From contig JALVFE010000011.1 in assembly GCA_027030245.1 (NCBI GenBank), positions 1 through 40,141 of the forward strand: 40,141 bases of DNA. Reading direction: 5' to 3'. The position numbers and the translations under genes are program-made. Below, piece after piece: positions 31,777 through 40,127 of the stretch; the stretch's first letter is position 1, and every line of letters starts with the position of its first letter. The notes beneath the pieces were generated by a model. That model was not told the DNA's origin. It searched no databases and saw only the letters and a list, made by a program, of their open reading frames with translations. This DNA is from Melioribacteraceae bacterium (lineage in GTDB: Bacteria; Bacteroidota; Ignavibacteria; Ignavibacteriales; Melioribacteraceae).

Positions 31777-32616
31777 TTAAAATAATGTATAAGTTACCCC
31801 AATTTGTAAAGCTTCTTTTATTTGTGTTTTTAACGTCTGATCAGTATCATATAAAAGTTGGAAATTTAAATTCATGTTGAAAATTTCACTGATTTTGGCA
31901 GTTAAAGTGTTATCCCAACGAACGTCCCAAACCGCTAAATTTTCAAAAGCGCTAAACATGCCCAAATCAGTTGTGAATAGAATATTCTCTTGAATAGTTG
32001 CTTCTCCTTTGATTCCTGTTTCAATACCGGTTTCGAATTTAAATTTTTCGATGTCTTGTGTTTCGGGATCATCGGAATAGCTTGTAAATTGGCTTGTAAT
32101 GGTTTCTTTGGTTGCCAAACCTAATTTGAAATGCCAATTCGGTATTGTTTGATAAATAAAACCGAATCCTTGTTGCAGATAACCGGGGTCCATAAACGCA
32201 GCGGTTTGAACAAAAGGTTGTTCATCATAGTTAAAACCATTAGCCAAAACCGTTCTAAAAATATTGCTAACATAAGGATCAACTACCCAACCAACCGAAT
32301 ATGAAAGGATATCTTCAAGAAAAATTTCATTATCGGCAGTTCTAAGTTCTTGATCACCGATTTTAGTTTTACCGAAACTTATTTTTAATGCATTCGTAAA
32401 TTTCCAAGGATTTGCATAATAATTTGCGGCAAAATTACCGATAACATTAAAGGCAAGTGAATTATCGCCGCCTTGTGTCCAATTACTTAATGCAACTTGA
32501 CTTATATTGAACGCGGCTACTCCTGAAGTTTCCCATCCTTTTTTAGGTTTTTCATCTTGTGCGAAAAGAGTTGTGTATAAAAAAGCTAGTAAAAGCAGTA
32601 CAACTGTTTTTTTCAT
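31777..32616 (-). CDS. DUF3078 outer-membrane protein
   Basis: A 279-residue protein with a signal peptide (VVLLLLAFLYTTLFAQ). The mature start WETSGVAAFNISQVALSNWTQGG and the following SLAFNVIGNFAANYY are typical of DUF3078, a family common in Bacteroidota and thought to form outer-membrane barrels. The remainder is beta-strand-rich with aromatic belts and ends in QIGVTYTLF, a C-terminal Phe usual for barrels. It lies 24 bp upstream of mscL on the same strand; the 142-bp gap upstream, where a promoter is expected, shows no clear box. Substrate and function are unknown. Confidence 0.85.
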   Translation of the reverse strand: MKKTVVLLLLAFLYTTLFAQDEKPKKGWETSGVAAFNISQVALSNWTQGGDNSLAFNVIGNFAANYYANPWKFTNALKISFGKTKIGDQELRTADNEIFLEDILSYSVGWVVDPYVSNIFRTVLANGFNYDEQPFVQTAAFMDPGYLQQGFGFIYQTIPNWHFKLGLATKETITSQFTSYSDDPETQDIEKFKFETGIETGIKGEATIQENILFTTDLGMFSAFENLAVWDVRWDNTLTAKISEIFNMNLNFQLLYDTDQTLKTQIKEALQIGVTYTLF

Positions 32617-32758
32617 TGTTTGTCCCTCATTTTAATTGTAATTTAATTTTATTTAAATCGTAAAGTTATAGTTTTCACAGGAAAAAACTTGTCAAAAAAA
32701 AAAGATTAGTTTGTAATGGAAATTGTTACAACCTTATTTAATATCAGGTCCCTCGATG

Positions 32759-33391
32759 TTAATCAATCAAATTGTTTTTATAAGCATAAATTGCTAATTC
32801 CACATTCGATTTCAACGACATTTTGCTCAACACTCTTTTCCTATAGGTATTTACAGTGTTCGGACTAAGGTTCAGAAGGTTGGAAATCTCTTTTATCGAT
32901 TTCCCACCGGCAATCAATTTTGCAACTTCCAGTTCTCTATCGGAGAGTAAATTATGTGGTAGTTCATCTTTAGGATTACTGATTTCGCTGGCTAATTTTT
33001 CGGCGATGCTCGATGTAATGTATTTTTTGTGTTGAGCAACGGTGCGTATTGCTTCTATTAATTCAGTATCAAAGCTGTCTTTTGATAAATATCCGTCGGC
33101 TCCGGCTTTAAATGCTCTGACAGCATAATTTTCTTCTGGATACATACTAAATACCAAAACGGGCAATTGCGGTTTTTGTTTTCTGATATCTTGTAAAACA
33201 TCCAAGCCATTTCTGCCGGGTAGTCCGATATCTAATATTACAACATCAACATCGTTATCCAATATTAGCTGTAATGCTTCTTCGCCGGACGATGCCTCGC
33301 AACAGACTTTCATATCGACTTCGCGATTAATGAAATGTTTCATCCCTTCGCGAAATATTTGATGATCATCTGTAATTAATATTTTCAGCAC
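32759..33391 (-). CDS. NarL/FixJ-type response regulator
   Basis: A 210-residue two-component regulator. The receiver domain (1-120) has acidic residues D8/D9, the phospho-acceptor D54 in VVILDIGLPG and the conserved Lys in LSKDSF (about 104). The C-terminal LuxR-type helix-turn-helix is at about 146-205 (LSDRELEVAKLIAGG, LSPNTVNTYRKRVLSKM). The start is GTG at 33391, with an AGAGGA ribosome binding site. No histidine kinase lies in the window, so it is an orphan here and its kinase is probably elsewhere. Its position upstream of the DUF3078-MscL-OmpA genes makes those plausible targets, but the gap and lack of a visible site make this speculative. Confidence 0.92.
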   Translation of the reverse strand: MLKILITDDHQIFREGMKHFINREVDMKVCCEASSGEEALQLILDNDVDVVILDIGLPGRNGLDVLQDIRKQKPQLPVLVFSMYPEENYAVRAFKAGADGYLSKDSFDTELIEAIRTVAQHKKYITSSIAEKLASEISNPKDELPHNLLSDRELEVAKLIAGGKSIKEISNLLNLSPNTVNTYRKRVLSKMSLKSNVELAIYAYKNNLID

Positions 33392-33465
33392 TGTTTCCTC
33401 TTAAAAAAGAGAATTAAAATTAAATTTAATTACGAATTAAAGAATTATTCATATTAAAATCAACT

Positions 33466-35883
33466 TTACCATGCTTTTATAAGATTCCCGTTTTCATTTT
33501 TATATGGGCACCAGAGCAAAGCCAGTAACTTAATTTGAATATCGGTCTTTTTCGGGTGAACCGTAATTTTTTCCAATTCTTCCAACGACAAATCGAATTT
33601 TTCGGAAAAGAGTTCCGTTTCCTCTTGGAATGCTTCTTGCAATTCTGATTTTTTTTGTAAGAGTAATTCAAGATTTTCTTTCGCTCTTTGAACGTCTTGT
33701 GATTCTTTTAATATTCTGCCTGCTTTACTAATTGTTGTGGTTGTTTTGCCGATTGTAGAACGGCTAAGAGCTTTGCTGCCAAACAGAGCGCCCAATATTG
33801 TTGCCCCAAATGTTATAGCGGTTTGTAATTTTTGTTGTTTTTTCTGACTTTCTTCTCTGGCAATTCTTTCTTCGGCCCGTCTAATCTTCATTTCCAGCGA
33901 TTCCAACTTCTTCATGTATCTTTTCTTAATTTTATCAAGCTGTTCGTCTCTTTTTTCTCTTGCCAATTGTCTTAAACGAATTTTAAAATCCCTCGGATCT
34001 TCATTCGGTTCGGAGTATACCTTTAAAAGATTACTTTTGAGCAGCTCAACTGACGATGTACGGTATAAGTATTCCCTCAGTTCTTTTGTCCAAAGTGTAT
34101 AATTCTTGTTTTTCGTTGCGGCGTTGGGTAATTCGCCGAATACTATTCCGCTTTCGGGTTTTTTAAGTAAATCGGATAAAGTCAAATCGAATTTCTCTGA
34201 ATTATTCCAATTGACGGAAATAATATCGTTTTCAACAGGTGTTACCAAATATTCCTCTTTGGAAACGTCAACTTTCAAGCGGCTATTTGCAAAACGTAAA
34301 TTTGCCAAACCAAGTAAACACGGTTTGTAGATTAGATTGGTATTCTCGCCGGTTAAACCCCGGTAAGGTATAAACAATTGTTTTATTTCCTTCGGTAATA
34401 CGGGTCTAATTACTTTTGGACGTGAAGAGGGAGTGGAAACATGCATAGGTATCGGTTCTTGTTTTAATGAAGTTACATTTTTCGTTAATTGTTTAATTTG
34501 CTTGCGTGTTAAGGGTCCGCGCAGATAAGACATTGCCCATCTTGTATGAAAAACTACCGGGGCCCGTTCGTGTACGTTATGAAGTAAGAATAGCCGCTTA
34601 TCGAGTTTGGACACAAGTTCCTCAATAGTTTGTTTATCGAACACGCTGCCGCTTTCCGAAGAAGCGCCGATTAATCCGTCAATAACTCTGTCGCGGTCTT
34701 GCTTTGTTTGTAACCTTCCGATAAACCAAGTACCCATATTGGAAATACTTTTGTAATCCAAATCAACAGGATTTTGAGTGGATAATACAACACCGAGCCC
34801 GAATGCTCTTGCTTGTTTTAACAAAGTAAGCAGAGGTTTTTTAGAAGGAGGATTAGCAACGGGCGGTAAATATCCGAAAATTTCGTCGATGTAAAGCAAA
34901 GCTCTTAAACTTGTTGTTCCGGATTGTGTTCTTACCCACCCGAGAATATTATTTAAAAGTAGGGAAGCAAAAAACATTCTTTCGCTATCGGATAGATGAG
35001 CAATATAAAATATTGAAACTTTAGGATTTCCGGCGCTGTTGTATAACAAATTATTTATTGATAATGCCTCGCCTTCCAGCCATGATTGAAATTTAGGTGA
35101 AGAGAGCAAATTGTTCAATAACATTGCAAGCTTCATTCTTTCTTTCGACGGATAGAATCTTTCCAAATCGAAAACACCTATTTTTTTTACCGGCGGTTCT
35201 TGTATTGATATGATCAAATCTGTTAATGATAAGTTTTGCTTCTTTTTCCAAAAGTGTTTGAAAATTGTTGAGATTAAAATATGCTCTTTGCTAGTTAACG
35301 GATCGGCTTCAATACCGAGCAAACCCAATAAACTGGAAGTTGTGGTTGAAATTCTGTCGGCGAACCAATCGCTTTCTTGCATTAATTCTTCAGACGGGGC
35401 ATCAAAAGATTTAAGAAGGGAAATCTGTTTTCCGGCAGAACTGCCTGGAGTGTAAATATTAAACTCGGCTGAATTTTTAAGTAAACGGATTCTGTTACCG
35501 TCTTGTCCCCATTTTGCCAGACCTTTTTTCCATAATGCCGCTTGCTGTTTGGCAAATTCTTCTTCCGTTAGTCCTTTGTTCTTTGCATCCGATTTGTTAA
35601 TCCACGGTAAAAAATCTTCGGGGCGTAAATCCGGAAAGGTTAACAACAAGTTTGTTATATCGCCTTTCGGGTCTATAATAATAGATGGTATGTTATCGAT
35701 TGCGGCTTCTTCCAAAAGGGAAATTCCCAGTCCGGTTTTTCCGCTGCCGGTCATACCAACAATCATAGCGTGAGTTGTCAAATCTTTTGAATCATACAAA
35801 GTAAGTGTATCTAAGATTTTCTTTGCTTGAAGGTCGTAAGATTTACCTAAATAAAATGAACCGAGTTTTTCGAAATTAAGCAT
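33466..35883 (-). CDS. HerA/FtsK-like ATP-binding protein
   Basis: An 805-residue ATPase of the HerA/FtsK (DUF87-like) group. Walker A is GMTGSGKT (43-50), Walker B ALLYIDE (328-334), a sensor-like STQNP follows at 368-372 and an arginine-finger-type segment FIGRLQTKQDRDRV at 387-400. The C-terminal half holds a long Lys/Glu-rich coiled coil (about 640-760) interrupted by a Gly-rich hydrophobic stretch (TFGATILGALFGSKAL) that could insert in or sit at a membrane. HerA-type motors move DNA or remodel complexes as hexamers. No NurA-type nuclease, relaxase or type IV secretion gene is nearby, so I give no more specific role. The ATG at 35883 is preceded by only a weak ribosome binding site. Confidence 0.85.
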   Translation of the reverse strand: MLNFEKLGSFYLGKSYDLQAKKILDTLTLYDSKDLTTHAMIVGMTGSGKTGLGISLLEEAAIDNIPSIIIDPKGDITNLLLTFPDLRPEDFLPWINKSDAKNKGLTEEEFAKQQAALWKKGLAKWGQDGNRIRLLKNSAEFNIYTPGSSAGKQISLLKSFDAPSEELMQESDWFADRISTTTSSLLGLLGIEADPLTSKEHILISTIFKHFWKKKQNLSLTDLIISIQEPPVKKIGVFDLERFYPSKERMKLAMLLNNLLSSPKFQSWLEGEALSINNLLYNSAGNPKVSIFYIAHLSDSERMFFASLLLNNILGWVRTQSGTTSLRALLYIDEIFGYLPPVANPPSKKPLLTLLKQARAFGLGVVLSTQNPVDLDYKSISNMGTWFIGRLQTKQDRDRVIDGLIGASSESGSVFDKQTIEELVSKLDKRLFLLHNVHERAPVVFHTRWAMSYLRGPLTRKQIKQLTKNVTSLKQEPIPMHVSTPSSRPKVIRPVLPKEIKQLFIPYRGLTGENTNLIYKPCLLGLANLRFANSRLKVDVSKEEYLVTPVENDIISVNWNNSEKFDLTLSDLLKKPESGIVFGELPNAATKNKNYTLWTKELREYLYRTSSVELLKSNLLKVYSEPNEDPRDFKIRLRQLAREKRDEQLDKIKKRYMKKLESLEMKIRRAEERIAREESQKKQQKLQTAITFGATILGALFGSKALSRSTIGKTTTTISKAGRILKESQDVQRAKENLELLLQKKSELQEAFQEETELFSEKFDLSLEELEKITVHPKKTDIQIKLLALLWCPYKNENGNLIKAW

Positions 35884-36169
35884 AATTTTTCCCGTGGTTG
35901 TTTTAATAAATCAAATTACGATTTTGAGATTGTTCAAATTTAACAACTTTCGATGTAATTATTAAGTTAAAATTTATCTGTACGGAAACACATGAAGTTT
36001 AGAAACCTAAAAAAAATATCTTAAATAAAATCCGGTAACATTTTTTATGACAATTATATGATGAATTTACTACATGTACATAAACCTTCCTTAATTTGAA
36101 ACTAAAATATAATTTATTATTTTTATCCCGTTTTTAGTAATACGAAAGTTTTTAATTTTGGAGGTAAAA

Positions 36170-36556
36170 ATGGATTTAGTTAATATGTTAACATCCCAAC
36201 TTGGTATAAATGAAGATCAAGCCGCAGGTGGCGCAGGTTTATTATTCAAAATGGCTAAGGAAAAATTGGGTGACGGTGATTTTTCCAAGATTGCAAGCGC
36301 GGTGCCGGACGTAGCAAACTTGATGGGGAAAGCACCCGAAAGCGACGGCGGCGGTGGAATTATGGGAGCCATTGGAGGTATTGCTTCTGCATTGGGAGCC
36401 GAAAAATTGGGCGGTTTGGCAAGTCTTGCCGGAGGGTTCTCAAAGTTAAATTTAGATGAAAATATGATTGGAAATTTTATCCCAATTATTCTTAATTTTG
36501 TAAAAGATAAAGCCGGTGATGAGGTTATGGGATTACTTTCCAAAGTTTTTGATTGA
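36170..36556 (+). CDS. DUF2780-family protein
   Basis: A 128-residue protein from the ATG at 36170, which has a GGAGG site. Its start MDLVNMLTSQLGINEDQAAGG and the Gly/Ala-rich middle (GGGGIMGAIGGIASALGAEKLGG) are typical of DUF2780, small helical proteins related in layout to DUF937. It lacks a signal peptide. Function is unknown. It is divergent to the HerA-like gene, with a 286-bp AT-rich gap that must hold both promoters; I see no clear box there, only a short TACATGTA palindrome near 36072. It is followed 48 bp later by the DUF4332 gene. Confidence 0.82.
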   Translation: MDLVNMLTSQLGINEDQAAGGAGLLFKMAKEKLGDGDFSKIASAVPDVANLMGKAPESDGGGGIMGAIGGIASALGAEKLGGLASLAGGFSKLNLDENMIGNFIPIILNFVKDKAGDEVMGLLSKVFD

Positions 36557-36604
36557 GAAAATTATTTACCAATTAACTTAACTAATAAAATCAAGGAGTA
36601 ATCA

Positions 36605-37021
36605 ATGGCAACAATTAAAATCTCCGATATGGAAGGAATCGGACCTGCAAACGCAAAGAAACTGGCAAAAGCCGGAATTCGCAGCGTAAATGCCTTGCTA
36701 AAAAAAGGAGCTACTAAAAAAGGTCGGGAAGAAATTGCTAAGGCTACCGGTTTCGATACCAAAACTATTTTATCTTGGGTAAATATGGCTGATCTCTACA
36801 GAGTTAAAGGTATCGGTAGCGAATATTCCGAGCTGTTACATAAAGCCGGTGTTGACACAGTTATGGAACTGAAAAATAGGAAAGCCGAAAATCTTGTTAA
36901 AAAAATGGCTGAAGTTAATGCTGCCGGTAAAAAGAGACTAGTCAGAGCGTTGCCAACGGTCAAAAGAGTACAAAGCTGGATTGATTACGCTAAAAAATTA
37001 GACAGAGTTGTTACTCACTAA
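36605..37021 (+). CDS. DUF4332 helix-hairpin-helix protein
   Basis: A 138-residue basic protein with two helix-hairpin-helix-like units: MEGIGPANAKKLAKAGI (residues 9-25) and VKGIGSEYSELLHKAGV (68-84). Each has the G-I-G turn that in such motifs contacts the DNA backbone. The DUF4332 family is usually annotated only as a domain of unknown function; DNA or nucleic-acid binding is an inference from the fold. It has an AAGGAG ribosome binding site and is followed by a strong terminator, which closes the two-gene unit with the DUF2780 gene. Confidence 0.88.
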   Translation: MATIKISDMEGIGPANAKKLAKAGIRSVNALLKKGATKKGREEIAKATGFDTKTILSWVNMADLYRVKGIGSEYSELLHKAGVDTVMELKNRKAENLVKKMAEVNAAGKKRLVRALPTVKRVQSWIDYAKKLDRVVTH

Positions 37022-37030
37022 CCGGTAACA

Positions 37031-37057
37031 AAAAAGCCCCTCTCGAAGGGGCTTTTT
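37031..37057. terminator. Bidirectional terminator after the DUF4332 gene
   Basis: The hairpin pairs AAAAAGCCCCT (37031-37041) with AGGGGCTTTTT (37047-37057) around a 5-nt loop. It has a T6 tract on the plus strand and A-run/T-run symmetry, so it can end both the DUF4332 transcript and the convergent minus-strand Cys-rich gene. Confidence 0.9.
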
Positions 37058-37077
37058 TATTGTTAAGATTAAAAGTT

Positions 37078-37470
37078 TTAACTTTTAGTTTCTGCCTCTG
37101 AATCACAAGATGCTTTATCGCAATTGCCTTTTTTGTGAAACGTTTTGATTATGTTAACTTCTTTGTCTGTTTGAGCCGAACCGGTTTTTACACCTTTCGT
37201 GTCACAATCTTTCACGGAACAATTTGCAGAAGATATTTTTTTGATTTTACCGGTTTTATATGCTTCGCATTCTGCTTTGTCAATTTTGCATTCTTTTTTA
37301 TGCGCAGTCATTTCGGAAGAGCTGCAACTATTTTCAAGACTCTTGGTTATTTTAACTGCTTTTTCAACTTTTACGGACTTCGCTTGTTCGGCTTGCCCGA
37401 AAGTTACCGAAGCTATTAAAAACGCAACTAAAAAAACAACAATGTTTTGTATTTGAAATGCCGATTTCAT
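37078..37470 (-). CDS. Cys-rich secreted protein, function unknown
   Basis: A 130-residue protein with a signal peptide (VVFLVAFLIASVTFGQ) and a Lys-rich mature part with seven cysteines scattered as NSC, KEC, AEC, ANC, KDC, GNC and ASC. An odd number and no strict C-x-x-C spacing argue against a defined disulfide-knot family. The pattern would suit soft-metal binding in the periplasm or cell surface. It has an AAGGAG ribosome binding site. It is the last gene of a minus-strand group that includes an HMA-domain protein and a heavy-metal-binding lipoprotein, so a metal-related role is a reasonable guess only. Confidence 0.7.
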   Translation of the reverse strand: MKSAFQIQNIVVFLVAFLIASVTFGQAEQAKSVKVEKAVKITKSLENSCSSSEMTAHKKECKIDKAECEAYKTGKIKKISSANCSVKDCDTKGVKTGSAQTDKEVNIIKTFHKKGNCDKASCDSEAETKS

Positions 37471-37565
37471 TATTACTCCTTAAATAAATGGATAGATTAT
37501 CTTGTTTGAATATAAAGAAACGCTTGCTTCGATGCAAGGCATAAATTTTACGAATATAAAAGAAA

Positions 37566-37928
37566 CTATTTGCCCGTTGACTTAACTTTGTATCCGTATT
37601 TTTCAAGATTCGATTCGGTTTCGGCTATCGAAAATTCTTTTAAGTGCATGCCGCAAACGGGGCATTCACCAGGTTGGTCTGAAATAACGTTCCAATCCAT
37701 TGGGCATTCAAATACTTTTCCGTCTCCGTTTTTGTCGATGGAAGCTACATCTATTTCGCCTTTGCGGATCATTTCGGATTGTACATCTTTCATTTTATTT
37801 GGTTGTTCTTGCATTCGTGTATCCATTTTTTGCATGGTTTTATTTTGGGGAACTTTTTCTTTGTTTGAACAGGAAAAAAGAAATAGAGAAATTATTAAAA
37901 ACAAAAATGTTAAAATGATATTGCGCAT
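37566..37928 (-). CDS. Lipoprotein with heavy-metal-binding (HMBD-type) domain
   Basis: A 120-residue lipoprotein from the ATG at 37928, preceded by AAGGAG at good spacing. The frame is open further upstream but that segment would be unusual. Lipobox FLFSC is at C20. A Met/Gln-rich linker (MQKMDTRMQEQPNKMKD) is followed by the domain FECPMDWNVISDQPGECPVC (C75, C89, C92), then GMHLKEF. This is the C-P-M ... P-G-x-C-P-x-C-G-M-x-L pattern of the heavy-metal-binding domain seen in copper efflux adaptor proteins and related lipoproteins; the usual His-Pro after CPM is replaced by Asp-Trp. It probably binds Cu or other thiophilic metals in the envelope. Confidence 0.85.
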   Translation of the reverse strand: MRNIILTFLFLIISLFLFSCSNKEKVPQNKTMQKMDTRMQEQPNKMKDVQSEMIRKGEIDVASIDKNGDGKVFECPMDWNVISDQPGECPVCGMHLKEFSIAETESNLEKYGYKVKSTGK

Positions 37929-38049
37929 TTTGTCTCCTTTTGTGAAAATTATATAATATTTGATAATTGGCAACTAATTTTAGGGAATTATGATAGGAAT
38001 TTCAATTTAAATGCAAACAGACAAAAAAATATTTTAGCCATTTTCTCAA

Positions 38050-38850
38050 TTACCGATTGAATACCGTAATTGAACTTCCGTGAAAGTTGCTTACGTACAA
38101 TTTATTGTTGTGATATAAAACGTCTATGGGATAATTAAGATGTGAAGACAACACTTTCTTTTTGTTGCCGTCCCAATCAAAAATGAGCAACCGGTTGTTT
38201 TCCGAATCGGTGACAAAAATATTTTGTGCGTTTGCATCAATACCGGAAGCGACTTTAATCCCGGCTTTTGCACCCAAGGTTTTTAAATGCTTCCCGGCAA
38301 AATTGAAAATTTGTATGCGGTTGTTGTATGCATCGGCAACAATTATTTTATCTTCATAAATTTTTACATCCGTTGGATAAAACAATTCTCCGTTTTCATG
38401 TCCCTTTTTCCCAATAGTGTAAGTTTTACCCGGACTCTTTATAATTAATCTGTGATTATAAAAATCGGCAATAACAATTAACGAATCGTTTCCGTCAACG
38501 CCGCTCGGTGCATCAGGTTTAATTTCTAAATCAATATTTTTAACCGTTCCGTGAGAAACAGATTTTACCGAGTCACTTAAATATTCCGGTACTAACAAAA
38601 CATCTTTCACGGAGCTGATGTGCATCGGTCTGCCTAAACTTCCGGTACTTTCAACCGTCTTCCCGGTTTCATCAATTTTGAGCAACCGGTTATTTTTTGA
38701 ATCCGAGACCCATAAATATCCGTTATGAAACGCTGCGCTAATTGGTCCGGTATTATCAAGTGTGATTACTTTTTCAAATTTAAAGCTATTTTGATTGTTA
38801 CATGCAAAGAATAAAACAATCCCCACGTAAAAAAGTATTGTCCTTTTCAT
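38050..38850 (-). CDS. NHL-repeat lipoprotein
   Basis: A 266-residue lipoprotein with lipobox LFFAC near residue 17 and a six-bladed NHL-type propeller: repeated units with N-R-x-L/I-x-I or N-x-R/H-x-I, for example SDSKNNRLLKIDETG, ADFYNHRLIIK, ADAYNNRIQIFNFAG and TDSENNRLLIFDWDG. NHL propellers bind protein or ligand partners; no enzymatic motif is visible. Its ATG overlaps the stop of the HMA-domain gene by 4 bp (ATGA), so the two are translationally coupled and probably act together in the envelope. Intact and of normal size. Confidence 0.87.
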   Translation of the reverse strand: MKRTILFYVGIVLFFACNNQNSFKFEKVITLDNTGPISAAFHNGYLWVSDSKNNRLLKIDETGKTVESTGSLGRPMHISSVKDVLLVPEYLSDSVKSVSHGTVKNIDLEIKPDAPSGVDGNDSLIVIADFYNHRLIIKSPGKTYTIGKKGHENGELFYPTDVKIYEDKIIVADAYNNRIQIFNFAGKHLKTLGAKAGIKVASGIDANAQNIFVTDSENNRLLIFDWDGNKKKVLSSHLNYPIDVLYHNNKLYVSNFHGSSITVFNR

Positions 38851-39200
38851 TGCCGTTGCTCTTTAGAAAAAGGTTTTTCACCGTATACAATTTTGTTTAT
38901 TTCAAACCCCGCATCGGAAACTATTTTTTGTAAGGTTTCTTTGTCAGGTTTGTTTCCTTTTATAAAACTGAACGAAACAAAACCTTTTTTAAAATCGATT
39001 TGAAGATCTTGTAAATCTTTTATTCCGTTTCTTAATTTTTTCTCGAGACCATAAGCACAAAACGGGCAAGATAATCCGTTTACTTCAATCTTTAAGTATT
39101 CCCGCCCTTCATTTTTTTCTTGTGCGGATATTTCAATATTGCTGAAAGCAAAAAGAATAAGGAGAAGAACAAGAAGTTTATTTATTGATTTATAATTCAT
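38847..39200 (-). CDS. Secreted heavy-metal-associated (HMA) domain protein
   Basis: A 117-residue protein with a signal peptide (LLVLLLILFAFSNIEISAQ) and a single HMA/MerP-like domain: beta strand LKIEVNGLSCPFCAYGLEKKL, with metal-binding C45 and C48 in CPFC, then a strand-helix-strand ending VSDAGFEINKIVYGE. Such periplasmic domains carry Cu(I), Hg(II) or related ions to transporters. The canonical MTC-x-x-C is LSCPFC here. An AGAGG site precedes the ATG. It is co-translated with the NHL lipoprotein and lies 18 bp after the outer-membrane protein gene. No metal ATPase or RND pump lies in the window. Confidence 0.87.
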   Translation of the reverse strand: MNYKSINKLLVLLLILFAFSNIEISAQEKNEGREYLKIEVNGLSCPFCAYGLEKKLRNGIKDLQDLQIDFKKGFVSFSFIKGNKPDKETLQKIVSDAGFEINKIVYGEKPFSKEQRQ

Positions 39201-39218
39201 TTTATCACCCTCTGTTTG

Positions 39219-39968
39219 TTAGATATGAGTTTCTATCGAAATTTTGAAATTCGTTTTGGGGAAAGGGATAGCGCCGGAATTTTCTACGCCAAATTCCACG
39301 CCGCTGCGCAAAGCATAGTTCCTAAACGTAAACATTAAAGTAGGTGCAACGGACCAAGCATTACCCCAATTATTTTGAGCGGAAGAGCCAAACTTATGCT
39401 TACCGATAAATTCGACGAATAAAACCAAATCCGGTTTGTAGTAATCCAATTCCGTAACCCTGTAACCAAGAGTTAAATCATAGTTAAGTGAATTTAATTG
39501 ATTTGCACCGCTAGAATTTGGATTGAATAAATACAAGGCGCTTGCAAACCAATAAAAATCGACCGATTCGGTTCCTGCCGCAATGCCCATATTTATTGCA
39601 TTTTGTAATTCGCCGTTGTTGGGAAACATTATTCCGGCAAGCGCCGAAAACTGCAACATGGAACCACGGGAATATTTGGTGTAAAATCTGTACTTTCCTT
39701 TTAATTTAATCCCTTCGTAGCCGTATGAATTTGTTTCCGAATTGAAAATTAAATCCGTTCCTACGGTTAATTTATTTGTGAGTCCGTACTCAAGGGAATA
39801 TTCGGTTTCAAAAAAGCCGGAAAAGGATTGCATGGTGATTCCCGGAGCAAAACCCCCTTTGAAAAGCACATGCGGACCGTTTCCGTAAATTGGTTCGTGA
39901 CCGGATGCGCCGGAGTAAAACAAAAAGCCAAACAGCCACGCATATATAATGATCTTAAAATTTTTCAT
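39219..39968 (-). CDS. Outer-membrane beta-barrel protein of the metal-handling operon
   Basis: A 249-residue protein from the ATG at 39968, which has an AAGGAA site. The frame extends upstream but the added residues would precede the signal peptide, so this start is preferred. Signal peptide to about residue 23 (LFGFLFYSGASG), then a short motif HEPIYGNGPHVLFKGG and a barrel-like run of amphipathic strands. No known family is certain. The tight minus-strand linkage to the HMA-domain, NHL and HMBD-type genes suggests an outer-membrane partner of that system. It heads the operon, and the 159 bp before it to the last start at 40128 should hold its promoter. Confidence 0.7.
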   Translation of the reverse strand: MKNFKIIIYAWLFGFLFYSGASGHEPIYGNGPHVLFKGGFAPGITMQSFSGFFETEYSLEYGLTNKLTVGTDLIFNSETNSYGYEGIKLKGKYRFYTKYSRGSMLQFSALAGIMFPNNGELQNAINMGIAAGTESVDFYWFASALYLFNPNSSGANQLNSLNYDLTLGYRVTELDYYKPDLVLFVEFIGKHKFGSSAQNNWGNAWSVAPTLMFTFRNYALRSGVEFGVENSGAIPFPKTNFKISIETHI

Positions 39969-40127
39969 AATTATTTTCCTTAAAACAGTGTTAATTAAGT
40001 AATTCCAACTCTCCGGAAGTTCAACGGCAGACAATTCAAGTTCACTGCGGTTCAGAACTTTTTGTAATCATAAAATAAATCACAAAACAAAATTTTCCGG
40101 TTTACCTTTACTTAATTGAGATTTTCT

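Noticed and set aside
33466..35883. HerA-like ATPase as part of a defence or conjugation system
   Set aside because: No nuclease, Sir2, relaxase, coupling or type IV secretion gene is adjacent; neighbours are a response regulator and a DUF2780 protein.
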